NCBI RefSeq assembly: GCF_000368065.1 | Contig: NZ_KB851204.1 | Location: 62,001-126,000, forward strand | DNA from: Acinetobacter seifertii | GTDB taxonomy: Bacteria > Pseudomonadota > Gammaproteobacteria > Pseudomonadales > Moraxellaceae | Direction of reading: 5' to 3' | DNA: 64,000 nt | Part shown: positions 9,085-16,017 of the stretch, in pieces | How positions within the stretch are numbered: position 1 is the first letter of the stretch | Layout: each line of letters starts with the position of its first letter | Made by a program: the position numbers and the translations under genes | Notes under the pieces: model-generated | The model's input: the letters and a program-made list of their open reading frames with translations, nothing else | Database searches by the model: none | Told to the model about the DNA's origin: nothing

Positions 9085-9204
9085 TCGAATATCGCCATAA
9101 CGTTAGACCTGTTCAATGAGCAAAAAATAGCGTTAAAATGCGATGTTCTTGTATTTCTACAAACAACTCCTCAATTTTAAATAATTCAAGGAAAGCACAA
9201 CCCT

Positions 9205-10008
9205 ATGTCACGTCTTGCCACCCGTTTTGAAAAGTTGCAGTCCCAACAGCGTAAAGCACTTGTATCTTACGTCATGGCGGGTGATCCACAGCCACAAGTA
9301 ACGGTACCGTTACTTCATAAAATGGTTGAGGCAGGAGTAGACGTCATTGAGCTTGGTTTACCATTTTCAGATCCAATGGCTGATGGGCCAGTAATTGCGC
9401 TTGCGGCTGAACGTGCACTTGCAGCAGGGACTAATACCTTAGATGCATTGAACATGGTAAAAGAGTTTCGTGAACAGGATCAGGAAACACCTGTAGTTTT
9501 AATGGGTTATCTCAATCCTGTTGAAGTAATTGGTTATGAAAAATTTGTTTCTTATGCGAAACAATGTGGTGTAGATGGCTTATTACTTGTGGACTTACCA
9601 CCAGAAGAGTCAAAAGAATTTGGTGCAATCTTAAAACAGCATGATATGGACCAAATCTTCTTACTTGCACCAACTTCAACTGATCAACGTATTCAACACG
9701 TAGCGAATCAGGCAAGTGGGTTTATCTACTATGTTTCACTTAAAGGTGTTACTGGTGCAGCGACATTAGATACTTCTGAAGCTGCTGCACGTATTGAGAA
9801 AATCAAGAGTATGACTAACGTTCCTGTTGGCGTTGGTTTTGGTATTAGTGATGCTGCTTCTGCGAAAGCGATGGGTAGTGCTGCAGATGCCGTGATTGTA
9901 GGTAGTGCTTTCGTTAAATCTTTTGCAACGTTGACAGCTGAAGAAGCTGTTGAACAGACGGTGAATAAAGTCAAGGAGCTTCGAGCAGCGCTCGATGAGT
10001 TAGTATGA
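9205..10008 (+). CDS. trpA: Tryptophan synthase alpha subunit
   Basis: Cleaves indole-3-glycerol phosphate to indole and glyceraldehyde 3-phosphate and passes indole to TrpB. The 267-residue TIM barrel shows ELGLPFSDPMADGPVI (catalytic Glu and Asp), the loop-6 region YYVSLKGVTGA and phosphate-binding GVGFGISD. It starts at ATG 9205 behind AAGGA and overlaps accD by four bases (ATGA). It is separated from trpB by unrelated genes but leads an operon trpA-accD-folC-SPOR. Confidence 0.97.
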   Translation: MSRLATRFEKLQSQQRKALVSYVMAGDPQPQVTVPLLHKMVEAGVDVIELGLPFSDPMADGPVIALAAERALAAGTNTLDALNMVKEFREQDQETPVVLMGYLNPVEVIGYEKFVSYAKQCGVDGLLLVDLPPEESKEFGAILKQHDMDQIFLLAPTSTDQRIQHVANQASGFIYYVSLKGVTGAATLDTSEAAARIEKIKSMTNVPVGVGFGISDAASAKAMGSAADAVIVGSAFVKSFATLTAEEAVEQTVNKVKELRAALDELV

Positions 10009-10901
10009 ATCAAGAAGTGAAATCAGGGAAAGTTCTTAGCCCTTCGACACCATGGACACAACGACCAGTTCCAGGTATTGAAGTTGCAGATGAGCAACAG
10101 ACTCTCAAAGCAACATTTACTGAGCCGACTATTGAGTGCCCTGAATGTCATGCTTTAGTGACACGTACAGCTATATCTTTTAACGCGTATGTATGTCCAC
10201 AGTGTGACGAACACTTAAAAATGAAAGCTCGCGATCGCTTAAACTGGTTCTTCGACAATGTTGTGACTGAATTAGGTCAAGAGTTTAGTGCGAAAGATCC
10301 ATTAAAGTTTGTTGATAGCAAACCGTATCCAGAACGTATGCGTGAAGCGCAAACTAAAACTGGTGAAACGGAAGCTTTAATTGCCATGCAAGGTAACTTA
10401 AATGGCGTAGACATGATTGCATGTGCTTTTGAGTTCGACTTTATGGGTGGCTCAATGGGTACTGTAGTAGGTGACCGTTTCGTTCAGGCGGCTGAGCTTG
10501 CAATTGAAAAACGCCAACCATTAATCTGCTTTGCAGCTTCTGGTGGTGCGCGTATGCAAGAAGGTATGTTGTCGCTTATGCAAATGGCGCGTACTTCTGC
10601 TGCGATTCAAAAATTAAAAGATGCTGGTTTACCTTATATCGTGGTGTTAACACATCCAGTTTATGGTGGTGTAACAGCTTCTTTAGCAATGTTGGGTGAC
10701 ATCCATATTGCAGAACCTAAAGCAATGATTGGCTTTGCTGGTAAACGTGTAATTGAGCAAACTGTACGTGAAACATTGGAAGAACCATTCCAACGTGCTG
10801 AATATTTGCTTGATCATGGTGTAATCGATCAGATTGTTCATCGTCATGCTTTACGTGATACTGTATCTCGACTTGTATCGAAATTGATGAACTTACCTTG
10901 A
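10005..10901 (+). CDS. accD: Acetyl-CoA carboxylase carboxyltransferase beta subunit
   Basis: With AccA it transfers the carboxyl group from biotin to acetyl-CoA, giving malonyl-CoA, the committed step of fatty-acid synthesis. The 298-residue product has the N-terminal zinc ribbon (CPECHAL ... CPQCDE, about residues 44-66) followed by the carboxyltransferase crotonase-like domain (FDFMGGSMGTVVGDRF, AASGGARMQEG, GGVTASLAMLGD, GFAGKRVIEQT). It overlaps trpA by four bases and its stop overlaps the folC start. Confidence 0.97.
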   Translation: MNQEVKSGKVLSPSTPWTQRPVPGIEVADEQQTLKATFTEPTIECPECHALVTRTAISFNAYVCPQCDEHLKMKARDRLNWFFDNVVTELGQEFSAKDPLKFVDSKPYPERMREAQTKTGETEALIAMQGNLNGVDMIACAFEFDFMGGSMGTVVGDRFVQAAELAIEKRQPLICFAASGGARMQEGMLSLMQMARTSAAIQKLKDAGLPYIVVLTHPVYGGVTASLAMLGDIHIAEPKAMIGFAGKRVIEQTVRETLEEPFQRAEYLLDHGVIDQIVHRHALRDTVSRLVSKLMNLP

Positions 10902-12184
10902 AACAACAAGCTCCACTTTCAACAGACTCTTTAGATACATGGCTCAATTATTGGAGCCATGTTCACGTTACAGGGATCGATCTTGGTCTGGAACGTGTTA
11001 TTCCGGTAGCAGAAAAATTAGGAGTGACTAAACCCACTGCTAAAGTTTTTACTGTTGCTGGAACGAACGGGAAAGGTTCAACTACAACAACACTTGCATC
11101 TATATTAAAAGCGCAAGGTTACAAAGTTGGGTTGTATCAATCACCGCATATCTATCGTTTTAACGAACGAGTCAAGTTAGGTGGAGTCGAGGTTGATGAT
11201 CAAAGCCTGATTGATGCTTTTGTGCAAGTTGATCAGGCTCGTCGTGATTGCGATTTAAGCTTATCTTTTTTTGAAGCAACCACTTTGGCTGCTTTTGTCA
11301 TTTTTAAGCAACAACAATGCGATGTATGGGTGCTTGAAGTCGGTTTAGGCGGGCGTCTTGATGTCGTCAACGTCATTGATCCTAATATTGCTGTAATCAC
11401 CAATATCGGTCTTGATCATACTGACTGGTTAGGCGATACCATTGAGAAAATTGCTTTTGAAAAAGCAGGTATTATTCGCCCTGACATTCCAGTGATTTTT
11501 GCAGGTGAACAATCTTTACCTCAAGCTATTCAAGATAAAGCCAATACTTCACAAGCGAAACTATACGCGATCAATAGAGATTATTTTTATAAACTCGCAA
11601 ATGATGGAAATCACTGGTATTTTGCAAGTGAAGGAACTACTTTAAAATTACCACTAGGGTCGCTTGCAATTGAAAATATTGCAGGGGCAGTTGCTGCTGT
11701 ATTAAATAGCGGACTTGAAATCTCGCAACGCGCGCTAGAGCAGGGTATTGAAAATGCACGCTTAGCAGGCCGTTTTGAAGTGCGCCAAGTTAATGGAAAA
11801 ACCATAATTTTTGATGCCGGACATAATCCACATGGTGTTGAATTTTTGTTAAAGCAATTGCGAAATTTCTTAGAATACAATAAACAGTACACAGAAGTTG
11901 TCGCAGTATTTTCAATGCTGGCAGATAAAGATATAAAATCAGTAGTGGATTTATTGAAACCTACTGTTTTACATTGGAAAATTGCTGAGTTGAATGTGCC
12001 GCGTGCTGCACCGATTCAGCAGTTGAATGACGCCCTACAAGGCCAGACAATACAACAATTTGGCAATATCAAAGAGGCTTTTAAATCAGCGCTTGAGCAA
12101 ACAAATAACAATCAGCTGATTTTAGCCTGTGGTTCGTTTCATACTTTAGAAGCGATTTGGGAGTATTTGGAAGAATGTCAATGA
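10898..12184 (+). CDS. folC: Bifunctional dihydrofolate synthase/folylpolyglutamate synthase
   Basis: Adds glutamate to dihydropteroate and further gamma-linked glutamates to folates. The 428-residue Mur-ligase-type product has the P-loop VAGTNGKGST (about residues 53-62), the SPHIYRFNERV substrate segment, EVGLGGRLDVVN, TNIGLDHTDWLG and the C-terminal DAGHNPHG. The only workable start is TTG 10898, which overlaps the accD stop (TTGA), consistent with translational coupling. It precedes a SPOR-domain gene, the usual order in gammaproteobacteria. Confidence 0.95.
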   Translation: MKQQAPLSTDSLDTWLNYWSHVHVTGIDLGLERVIPVAEKLGVTKPTAKVFTVAGTNGKGSTTTTLASILKAQGYKVGLYQSPHIYRFNERVKLGGVEVDDQSLIDAFVQVDQARRDCDLSLSFFEATTLAAFVIFKQQQCDVWVLEVGLGGRLDVVNVIDPNIAVITNIGLDHTDWLGDTIEKIAFEKAGIIRPDIPVIFAGEQSLPQAIQDKANTSQAKLYAINRDYFYKLANDGNHWYFASEGTTLKLPLGSLAIENIAGAVAAVLNSGLEISQRALEQGIENARLAGRFEVRQVNGKTIIFDAGHNPHGVEFLLKQLRNFLEYNKQYTEVVAVFSMLADKDIKSVVDLLKPTVLHWKIAELNVPRAAPIQQLNDALQGQTIQQFGNIKEAFKSALEQTNNNQLILACGSFHTLEAIWEYLEECQ

Positions 12185-13233
12185 ATAACAAACAACGCTG
12201 GATGGGTGGCGTTGTTTTATTAGGTGGTGGTGTTTTATTGGCAGCATTACTTCTAAAAGGAAATGAAGAAATAAAACATGTGGGCGCTGAACCACAGACC
12301 TCAACATCACCGAAATTACACGCTAAATCAAAGCCATCAGCACAAGAAGGGCAGATGGTACAGCTACAACCGCTTGCAGTGGATGTAGAAACAGAAAAAC
12401 GTCTTCTTGAAGAACAACGCCGTTCTCGTGAAAAAGCGGTTGCTGAGCAAGAGGCTCGTGCTGCCGAATTCTTGGCAATGCAACAACAGGCAGAAGCAGA
12501 TGCAGCCCGTAAAGCTGCTGCCGAATATGCTGCAATTAATGCTCGCCGAGCTGCTGCTCAAGAAAGCTCAGATAACATTCCTCCTGAAGTTGCAGGTTCG
12601 GATGGAAAGACAAAAGGACAGCAAACTGATACAAAAAAGTCAGTAGATACAGCTAAAGCAGAAGCCGATAAAAAAGCTGCTGAAGCAAAGAAACAAGCGG
12701 AAGTCGATAAAAAAGCCGCTGAGGCAAAACGTCAGGCTGAAGTTGATAAAAAAGCAGCAGAAGCCAAGAAGCAAGCAGAAGCTGATAAGAAAGCTGCTGA
12801 AGCTAAACACAAAGCTGAAGCCGAGAAAAAAGCGGCAGAAGCTAAACATCAAGCCGAGGCAGACAAAAAAGCTGAAGCTAAGAAGCATGCTGAAGCAGAA
12901 AAGAAAACAGCAGAAGCTAAGCACAAAGCTGACGCTGAGAAAAAAGCTGAAGCAGAGAAAGCGCGTGAGCTGCTTGAAAATGGCGATAAAAAGTGGATGG
13001 TACAAGTTGCATTGGCTGCCAATCAGGCAAATGCAGATGCTGTTGTCTCTAAACTACGTGCTAAAGGTTATAAGGTTACGACAAGTCCGACCAGTAAAGG
13101 TATCCGTATTATGGTTGGACCTGCGAAAGACCGTGATACCGCAGATGCAGCTCGTAAGAAAATTACCTCTGACTCCAGTTTAAACATGAAGTCAGCTTGG
13201 GTCATTGATTGGGTGCCCTTAGATCAGCGCTAA
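12181..13233 (+). CDS. SPOR-domain membrane protein with Lys/Ala/Glu repeat region
   Basis: A 350-residue bitopic inner-membrane protein. Residues about 6-23 form one transmembrane helix (WMGGVVLLGGGVLLAALLL); residues about 155-260 are an Ala/Glu/Lys-rich helical repeat predicted to be a long charged rod or coiled coil spanning the periplasm; the C-terminal 80 residues (from KWMVQVALA) are a SPOR domain, which binds denuded septal peptidoglycan. ATG 12181 overlaps folC by four bases with GGAAGA placed six bases before it. By position it corresponds to DedD-type proteins, so a role in cell division is inferred. The cvpA-purF genes that often follow are absent. Confidence 0.88.
   Translation: MNNKQRWMGGVVLLGGGVLLAALLLKGNEEIKHVGAEPQTSTSPKLHAKSKPSAQEGQMVQLQPLAVDVETEKRLLEEQRRSREKAVAEQEARAAEFLAMQQQAEADAARKAAAEYAAINARRAAAQESSDNIPPEVAGSDGKTKGQQTDTKKSVDTAKAEADKKAAEAKKQAEVDKKAAEAKRQAEVDKKAAEAKKQAEADKKAAEAKHKAEAEKKAAEAKHQAEADKKAEAKKHAEAEKKTAEAKHKADAEKKAEAEKARELLENGDKKWMVQVALAANQANADAVVSKLRAKGYKVTTSPTSKGIRIMVGPAKDRDTADAARKKITSDSSLNMKSAWVIDWVPLDQR
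12652..12960 (+). repeat. Tandem imperfect 39-base coding repeat
   Basis: Seven or so imperfect 13-residue units of the type KQAEVDKKAAEAK, with one 12-residue unit (DKKAEAKKHAEA), within the SPOR-domain gene. DNA copies differ mostly at third codon positions, which suggests old repeats kept under protein-level selection. Confidence 0.8.
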
Positions 13234-13245
13234 TCTGATCTAAGG
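13217..13245. terminator. Perfect hairpin spanning the SPOR-gene stop codon
   Basis: CCTTAGATCAG and CTGATCTAAGG form an 11-bp perfect stem; the seven-base loop contains part of the TAA stop codon of the plus-strand gene. No T-run follows, so it may be an mRNA 3'-end stabiliser or a weak terminator between convergent genes. Confidence 0.5.
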
Positions 13246-13261
13246 TTGATTCAAGATCTAA

Positions 13262-13840
13262 TTAAGATGGATTCGACAATTGTTGTTGAATCCATTTTAC
13301 ATTTTCAGGGGTAAATAAACGGTCAATATTTTTCCAAATAATATGATAACCGTATCCGCCTTGCTTCATTTCTTTAACTGCATCATCAATTGCCCAATGT
13401 TCAAAAATAATTCGATACATCGCTACGCTAGCACCAGTACGGTCTGAACCGTGGTAGCAGTGTAATAAAACACGTTGATTATTTTGTTTAGCAATTTTAA
13501 TTTGCTGCATGACTTCTAACAGGTCTTGTCTGTTAATTGCCCATGTATCGATAGGAATGTGAACAAGATTAAAATTCTCATTTTTAAATAGTAATTCGTC
13601 TGAGTCTTTTGCTCTTAAATTAATAATGGTTCCGATTTCATGACGTTTTAATTCGGGAATCATTGCAGCATTTGGTTGTTCGCTACGAAAAACATCATTG
13701 CTCACTTGATAGAAATTATGTGTTTGAGAAACTAAAGTTCCCCAATCTTTGGGTCTATGCTCATGTGCAATGCTTTCATGTTGCATACATCCCTGTAGGT
13801 TTAGACACAGAACAAGGGCGATGAGGGAGATTTTTTTCAT
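13262..13840 (-). CDS. Tyrosine-phosphatase-family lipoprotein
   Basis: A 192-residue product with a lipoprotein signal (LIALVLCLNLQGC, lipobox LQGC, lipidated Cys at about 18) and a dual-specificity/tyrosine phosphatase domain. The P-loop HCYHGSDRTG (about residues 126-135) fits HCX5R with catalytic Cys and Arg both present, and a WAI-type Asp-less general-acid loop (IDTWAINRQD) precedes it. It should be anchored to the periplasmic face of a membrane. The substrate is unknown. It overlaps the MBL gene upstream by four bases. Confidence 0.85.
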   Translation of the reverse strand: MKKISLIALVLCLNLQGCMQHESIAHEHRPKDWGTLVSQTHNFYQVSNDVFRSEQPNAAMIPELKRHEIGTIINLRAKDSDELLFKNENFNLVHIPIDTWAINRQDLLEVMQQIKIAKQNNQRVLLHCYHGSDRTGASVAMYRIIFEHWAIDDAVKEMKQGGYGYHIIWKNIDRLFTPENVKWIQQQLSNPS

Positions 13841-14649
13841 GTTTGATACCGTCGAAGCTCATGAGGGTCATGGGCACAAATAATTTCAATCGTTGGCTCA
13901 TGTTGAGCCAAATGCTGTAATTTTTTAAGGTTAATAAGACGCTTTTCATTATCTTCTGCAAACGTTTTTTCCAGAAGGGTTAGCGATCTTAATTTATTTG
14001 CTGGATTTAACTCTAGATGTGAGTAATAAGCATCTCCGCAGAACAACAACCACTGATTTTGTTGTTTGATGGCAATACCACAATGTCCAGCGGAGTGGCC
14101 TAATAATGGCACCATTAAAATTTCATCTTGGAATAACGGAAAACCTTTTACTTTTTCAAGATTAAACCATTTTTCACCTTGCTGATATTCAACGAAATTC
14201 CAGTATCGATGCTGATTATATTGATTGGTTCTATAGCGAAGTTTACCTTTAAAATTAGGTAATTGCGCAGCATTATATTCAGTGGCTAAGACATGAACTG
14301 TGGCATGAGGAAAGTCAGAAATGCCACCTGCATGGTCAAAGTCGAGGTGAGTCACAAAGATGTGCTGTACATCTTTAGGATGAAAACCTAGTTTTTGTAT
14401 TTGCTGGATTGCACTGAATTCAAGATTCGTCTCAATTTTCCCCAAACGTTTAACTAACGAGCCAAGGCGTTGTTGCATGTGTAAATAGTCTTGTAGACCA
14501 AATCCTGTATCAATGAGTACAAGCCCACGGTCCGTCTCTACTAAAAGACAATGGCATACCACTTCAGCTTTCCAGCCTTTCTGCCCAAATAAAGGCGCGC
14601 AGACAGGACACATACTGCCGCATTTTAAATGATGAATTTTATGGATCAT
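13837..14649 (-). CDS. MBL-fold metallo-hydrolase (AHL-lactonase-like)
   Basis: A 270-residue metallo-beta-lactamase-fold protein. The first metal motif is THLDFDHAGG (about residues 103-112), where the usual second His of HxHxDH is Asp, followed by HSAGHCGI and FCGDAYYS. The opening HLKCGSMCPVCAP resembles the AttM/AiiA lactonase group, but activity on acyl-homoserine lactones is not shown by this. ATG 14649 is the first plausible Met; an AAGGAG lies 21 bases upstream, too far for standard spacing, and no nearer start codon exists in frame. It precedes and overlaps the phosphatase gene. Confidence 0.8.
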   Translation of the reverse strand: MIHKIHHLKCGSMCPVCAPLFGQKGWKAEVVCHCLLVETDRGLVLIDTGFGLQDYLHMQQRLGSLVKRLGKIETNLEFSAIQQIQKLGFHPKDVQHIFVTHLDFDHAGGISDFPHATVHVLATEYNAAQLPNFKGKLRYRTNQYNQHRYWNFVEYQQGEKWFNLEKVKGFPLFQDEILMVPLLGHSAGHCGIAIKQQNQWLLFCGDAYYSHLELNPANKLRSLTLLEKTFAEDNEKRLINLKKLQHLAQHEPTIEIICAHDPHELRRYQT

Positions 14650-14825
14650 GATTGTTGTTTTTTGAACAAACTCCTTGGAAGTTATAACTGATCTCGACAC
14701 TAAAAACCATGTGTATTCAATAATGAAAAAAAGCCATCGGGTGAGATGGCTTGGAGATGGAAACATTTGGTTCTATGTTTGGGCTAGTTTTCTTTATGCT
14801 TTTTTGATTATTGGTTACGCAGTTT

Positions 14826-14965
14826 GCTTGTCTTGAAAATAAGCATTTCAGATGCTTGCCTACGCACTACGTTTGTCTTGCGCTTCGATTAAAGCCTTTT
14901 TAAAGGCTTTAATCTAACTCACAGCATAGCTGTTCGTCTTGCGTTCAGAGCGAGCGATGCTCGCT
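14826..14965. repeat. Hairpin array joined by GTCTTG motifs
   Basis: Between the MBL and peroxiredoxin genes the plus strand has GTCTTG at 14830, 14875 and 14936, each next to a hairpin: AAGCAT/ATGCTT (14841-14857), a perfect 13-bp stem with a two-base loop at 14887-14914, CAGC/GCTG (14922-14932) and AGCGAGC/GCTCGCT (14949-14965). No coding potential. It looks like a mosaic intergenic repetitive element. Confidence 0.55.
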
Positions 14966-14971
14966 TTATCC

Positions 14972-15610
14972 TCACTCATCAGGTTGGGGTGTGAGGCGCA
15001 AATAAGGTTTTACTGCGGTATAGCCTTTAGGGAAGCGCTGTTTAATTTCTTCTTCATCTTTTAAAGAAGGAACAATCACAACATCTTCACCTTGTTTCCA
15101 GTTCGCAGGCGTAGCCACTTTATGCTTATCTGTTAATTGTAATGAATCCACGACACGTAAGACTTCGTTGAAGTTACGACCAGTTGAAGCAGGGTAGGTT
15201 ATAATTAAACGAACTTTCTTGTTTGGATCAATAATGACTAAAGAACGAACTGTAAGTGTTTCACTCGCATTTGGATGAATGAAATCGTAAAGTTCAGACA
15301 CTTTACGGTCTTTGTCAGCAATAATTGGAAAATTAACCGTAGTATTTTGAGTTTCGTTAATGTCGTTAATCCAGCCTTTATGCGATTCAACATTATCTAC
15401 AGATAGGGCAATCGCTTTAACATTACGTTTTTCAAATTCGTCTTTTAATTTTGCTGTATAACCTAACTCTGTTGTACATACAGGCGTATAGTCAGCGGGA
15501 TGTGAAAATAAAATGCCCCAACTATCGCCTAAAAAATCATAAAAATGAATTGTGCCTTCGCTTGATTCTTGTTGAAAATCAGGGGCAGTGTCTCCTAATC
15601 GTAATGTCAT
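14972..15610 (-). CDS. 1-Cys peroxiredoxin (Prx6/LsfA type)
   Basis: Reduces hydrogen peroxide and organic hydroperoxides in the cytoplasm using a single active-site cysteine. The 212-residue product has the peroxidatic motif SHPADYTPVCTTELGY with Cys at residue 45, RSLVIIDPNKKVRL and the Prx6-type C-terminal arm beginning NWKQGEDVVIVPSL. There is no resolving Cys in the usual 2-Cys position. ATG 15610 follows GAGGAAAG. It is a single-gene unit on the minus strand. Confidence 0.93.
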   Translation of the reverse strand: MTLRLGDTAPDFQQESSEGTIHFYDFLGDSWGILFSHPADYTPVCTTELGYTAKLKDEFEKRNVKAIALSVDNVESHKGWINDINETQNTTVNFPIIADKDRKVSELYDFIHPNASETLTVRSLVIIDPNKKVRLIITYPASTGRNFNEVLRVVDSLQLTDKHKVATPANWKQGEDVVIVPSLKDEEEIKQRFPKGYTAVKPYLRLTPQPDE

Positions 15611-15845
15611 GATCTTTCCTCAGTTGCTTAAAATTTGTTATGTGCTGAAATGAATATGACGCAATTTATTTATTATTAAAATTATTGTTTTTTTATTTTA
15701 TTATGAATTTTTTATATAAGTGTAAATATATATGACTAAAACTCACTAATTTAAGAACTGAATCAATGTAACTTTAAGATAAATTTGCTAAATTAGATTT
15801 CTCGGAAGTTGTGTTCAATAGATGAGCGTTAATATTGAGTTTTTA

Positions 15846-15956
15846 GGTGCCGGACATATTCAGCGGCCTTAGAGAAAGGTTGAAACCGTTTGTCTAACTA
15901 TCAGATTTTTTTTATGGGTTTTGTGCAAAACCCTTGTACTTCAAATTTCTGGCACC
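15846..15956 (+). ncRNA. Candidate structured leader RNA of secA
   Basis: A 9-bp closing stem (GGTGCCGGA 15846-15854 with TCTGGCACC 15948-15956, one G-U pair) encloses further hairpins: CCTT/AAGG, GGTT/AACC and a perfect GGGTTTT-GTGC-AAAACCC at 15916-15933. A -10-like TAATAT at 15830-15835 would place the transcript start just before the closing stem. The remaining 15611-15829 gap is AT-rich with no gene. It is not SRP RNA: the GGAAGGAAGCA-type core is absent. Confidence 0.4.
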
Positions 15957-16017
15957 ATAATAAACGACTGAGAAAAAATTTATTCATTTGACCAAGCAAG
16001 ATTTAGAGAGTTTATCC

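Noticed and set aside
12652..12960. Direct repeats as a possible CRISPR array
   Set aside because: Repeats are imperfect, in frame, without unique spacers, and encode a protein rod.
12640..13183. Long open frames on the other strand and in the +2 frame inside the SPOR-domain gene
   Set aside because: They are by-products of the AAA/GCT-rich repeats (Phe/Ser/Cys-rich or Lys-rich nonsense) and lack ribosome sites.
15846..15956. SRP (4.5S) RNA as identity of the structure before secA
   Set aside because: The conserved GGAAGGAAGCA-type apical loop is missing.
15914..15990. 25-codon frame in the secA leader as a SecM-like arrest peptide
   Set aside because: Its ATG follows a run of T with no ribosome site, the peptide has no signal sequence and no FxxxxWIxxxxGIRAGP-like arrest motif.
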